A DNA stretch of 64,000 nt from assembly GCA_002179805.1 (NCBI GenBank), contig NAVB01000021.1, positions 34,978 through 98,977 on the forward strand. The letters run 5' to 3'. Of the stretch, positions 63,484 to 64,000 are shown one piece after another. Every line of letters starts with the position of its first letter. Positions within the stretch are counted from its first letter, which is position 1. This DNA comes from Acanthamoeba lenticulata (taxonomy: Eukaryota; Discosea; Longamoebia; Acanthamoebidae). Under the pieces are notes generated by a model, which saw nothing but the letters and a program-made list of their open reading frames with translations, did no database searches and was not told where the DNA came from. A program made the position numbers and the translations under genes.

Positions 63484-64000
63484 ATGAACGCCAAGTTCTT
63501 GTTTGTTGCTTTGTGCCTTTTCGGCTTCGTCGCCTCGCTTAATGCCTCGAACGTGGCTGACTTGACCAGCGACTCTTTCGATGGCTTCATCGCCGAGAAC
63601 GAGTTCGCTCTGGTTGAGTTTTTCGCCCCGTGGTGCGGCCACTGTAAGCAGCTCGCGCCCGAGTACGTGATGCTCTGTCATCTCTCCATCAAGCTGATGA
63701 ATGATTTTGTTTGATGAGTTAATTTTTATTTTATTTTTTGCACCTTAGGTATGAGAAGGCCGCCGATCAGCTCCAGGAGAGCGGTAGCCCTGTCAAGCTC
63801 GCCAAGGTCGACTGTACTGCTCAGCAGGAGCTGGGTGCCAAGTTCCAAATTCAGGGCTACCCTACTCTCAAGTGGTTCAGGAACGGTCAGCACACTGAGT
63901 ACAACGGCCCTAGGGACGCTGCCGGTACGCATTTCCATCGCCTCACTGATTTGTTCCACACTTCGTTATTTGAGCTGCATTTGTTTGTTTTTTGTTTTTG
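63484..64000 (+). CDS. Protein disulfide isomerase, 5' part only (runs off the window)
   Basis: A signal peptide ([20 protein letters not shown]) is followed directly by a thioredoxin domain: [20 protein letters not shown], then [10 protein letters not shown]. An intron (about 63664-63748) joins [40 protein letters not shown] and [19 protein letters not shown] second intron starts near 63925, and the rest lies beyond the end. The active site CGHC and cis-Pro YPT are intact. It lacks the acidic N-terminal extension of the PDI upstream, so the two are distinct paralogues rather than a recent duplicate. Confidence 0.92.

Overview
This is an intron-dense, GC-rich nuclear chromosome segment of a free-living amoebozoan, most likely Acanthamoeba. 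The strongest evidence is a 5S rRNA gene at 3921-4039 that matches the Acanthamoeba castellanii 5S sequence, as I remember it, at nearly every position. The short introns (about 50-130 bases), tight gene packing on both strands and the protein families present agree with this. I see no prokaryotic operons, CRISPR arrays, viral genes or complete transposons.

Layout. 0.6-3.0 kb: archaemetzincin-type metalloprotease (-). 3.1-4.0 kb: hairpin-rich noncoding DNA, then tRNA-Cys and 5S rRNA. 4.3-5.3 kb: Smi1/Knr4 (SUKH) domain protein (+). 5.3-7.0 kb: divergent mitochondrial carrier (-). 7.3-8.5 kb: RAD23 (-). 8.8-12.8 kb: a large SAP and F-box protein (-). 13.6-15.2 kb: acidic low-complexity protein (+), convergent with SPO11 at 15.2-17.0 kb (-). 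17.3-20.9 kb: leucine-rich-repeat protein of F-box/LRR type (-). 21.2-23.1 kb: App1-type phosphatidate phosphatase (+). 23.1-24.2 kb: mitochondrial glutaredoxin-like protein without the active-site cysteine (-). 24.3-25.4 kb: C-8 sterol isomerase ERG2 (-). 25.7-27.7 kb: BTB/BACK protein (+). 27.9-33.9 kb: giant leucine-rich-repeat protein (+). 34.1-34.5 kb: PLAC8 protein (+). 34.7-43.7 kb: full-length DNA polymerase theta (-). 43.9-44.6 kb: RBBP9-like hydrolase A (+), followed by tRNA-Ser. 44.9-49.4 kb: M1 aminopeptidase (+). 49.5-50.2 kb: RBBP9-like hydrolase B (-). 50.5-51.9 kb: YIPF1/2 membrane protein (+). 52.3-52.7 kb: YciI-type protein (+). 52.7 kb: second tRNA-Ser (-). 53.0-55.3 kb: FANCE (-). 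55.3-56.3 kb: helicase-associated-domain protein (-). 57.0-60.3 kb: receptor-type TKL kinase (+). 60.6-63.1 kb: protein disulfide isomerase (+), and from 63.5 kb the start of a second one running off the window (+).

Functional themes. Four genes belong to DNA repair or recombination: RAD23 (nucleotide excision repair and proteasome shuttle), SPO11 (meiotic break formation), POLQ (theta-mediated end joining) and FANCE (Fanconi core complex). They are not adjacent, and nothing suggests co-transcription. ERG2, the PDI pair, YIPF and App1 serve the ER, Golgi and lipid metabolism. The most unusual items are the degenerate glutaredoxin, the altered zinc motif of the archaemetzincin, the new domain combination of the SAP/F-box protein, the receptor kinase with an unrecognised ectodomain, and the inverted pair of RBBP9 paralogues whose second exons look recently homogenised, lying between identical inverted tRNA-Ser genes. 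Gene ranges below run from start codon to stop codon and include introns. Exon borders were placed by eye from GT/AG sites and reading-frame continuity.
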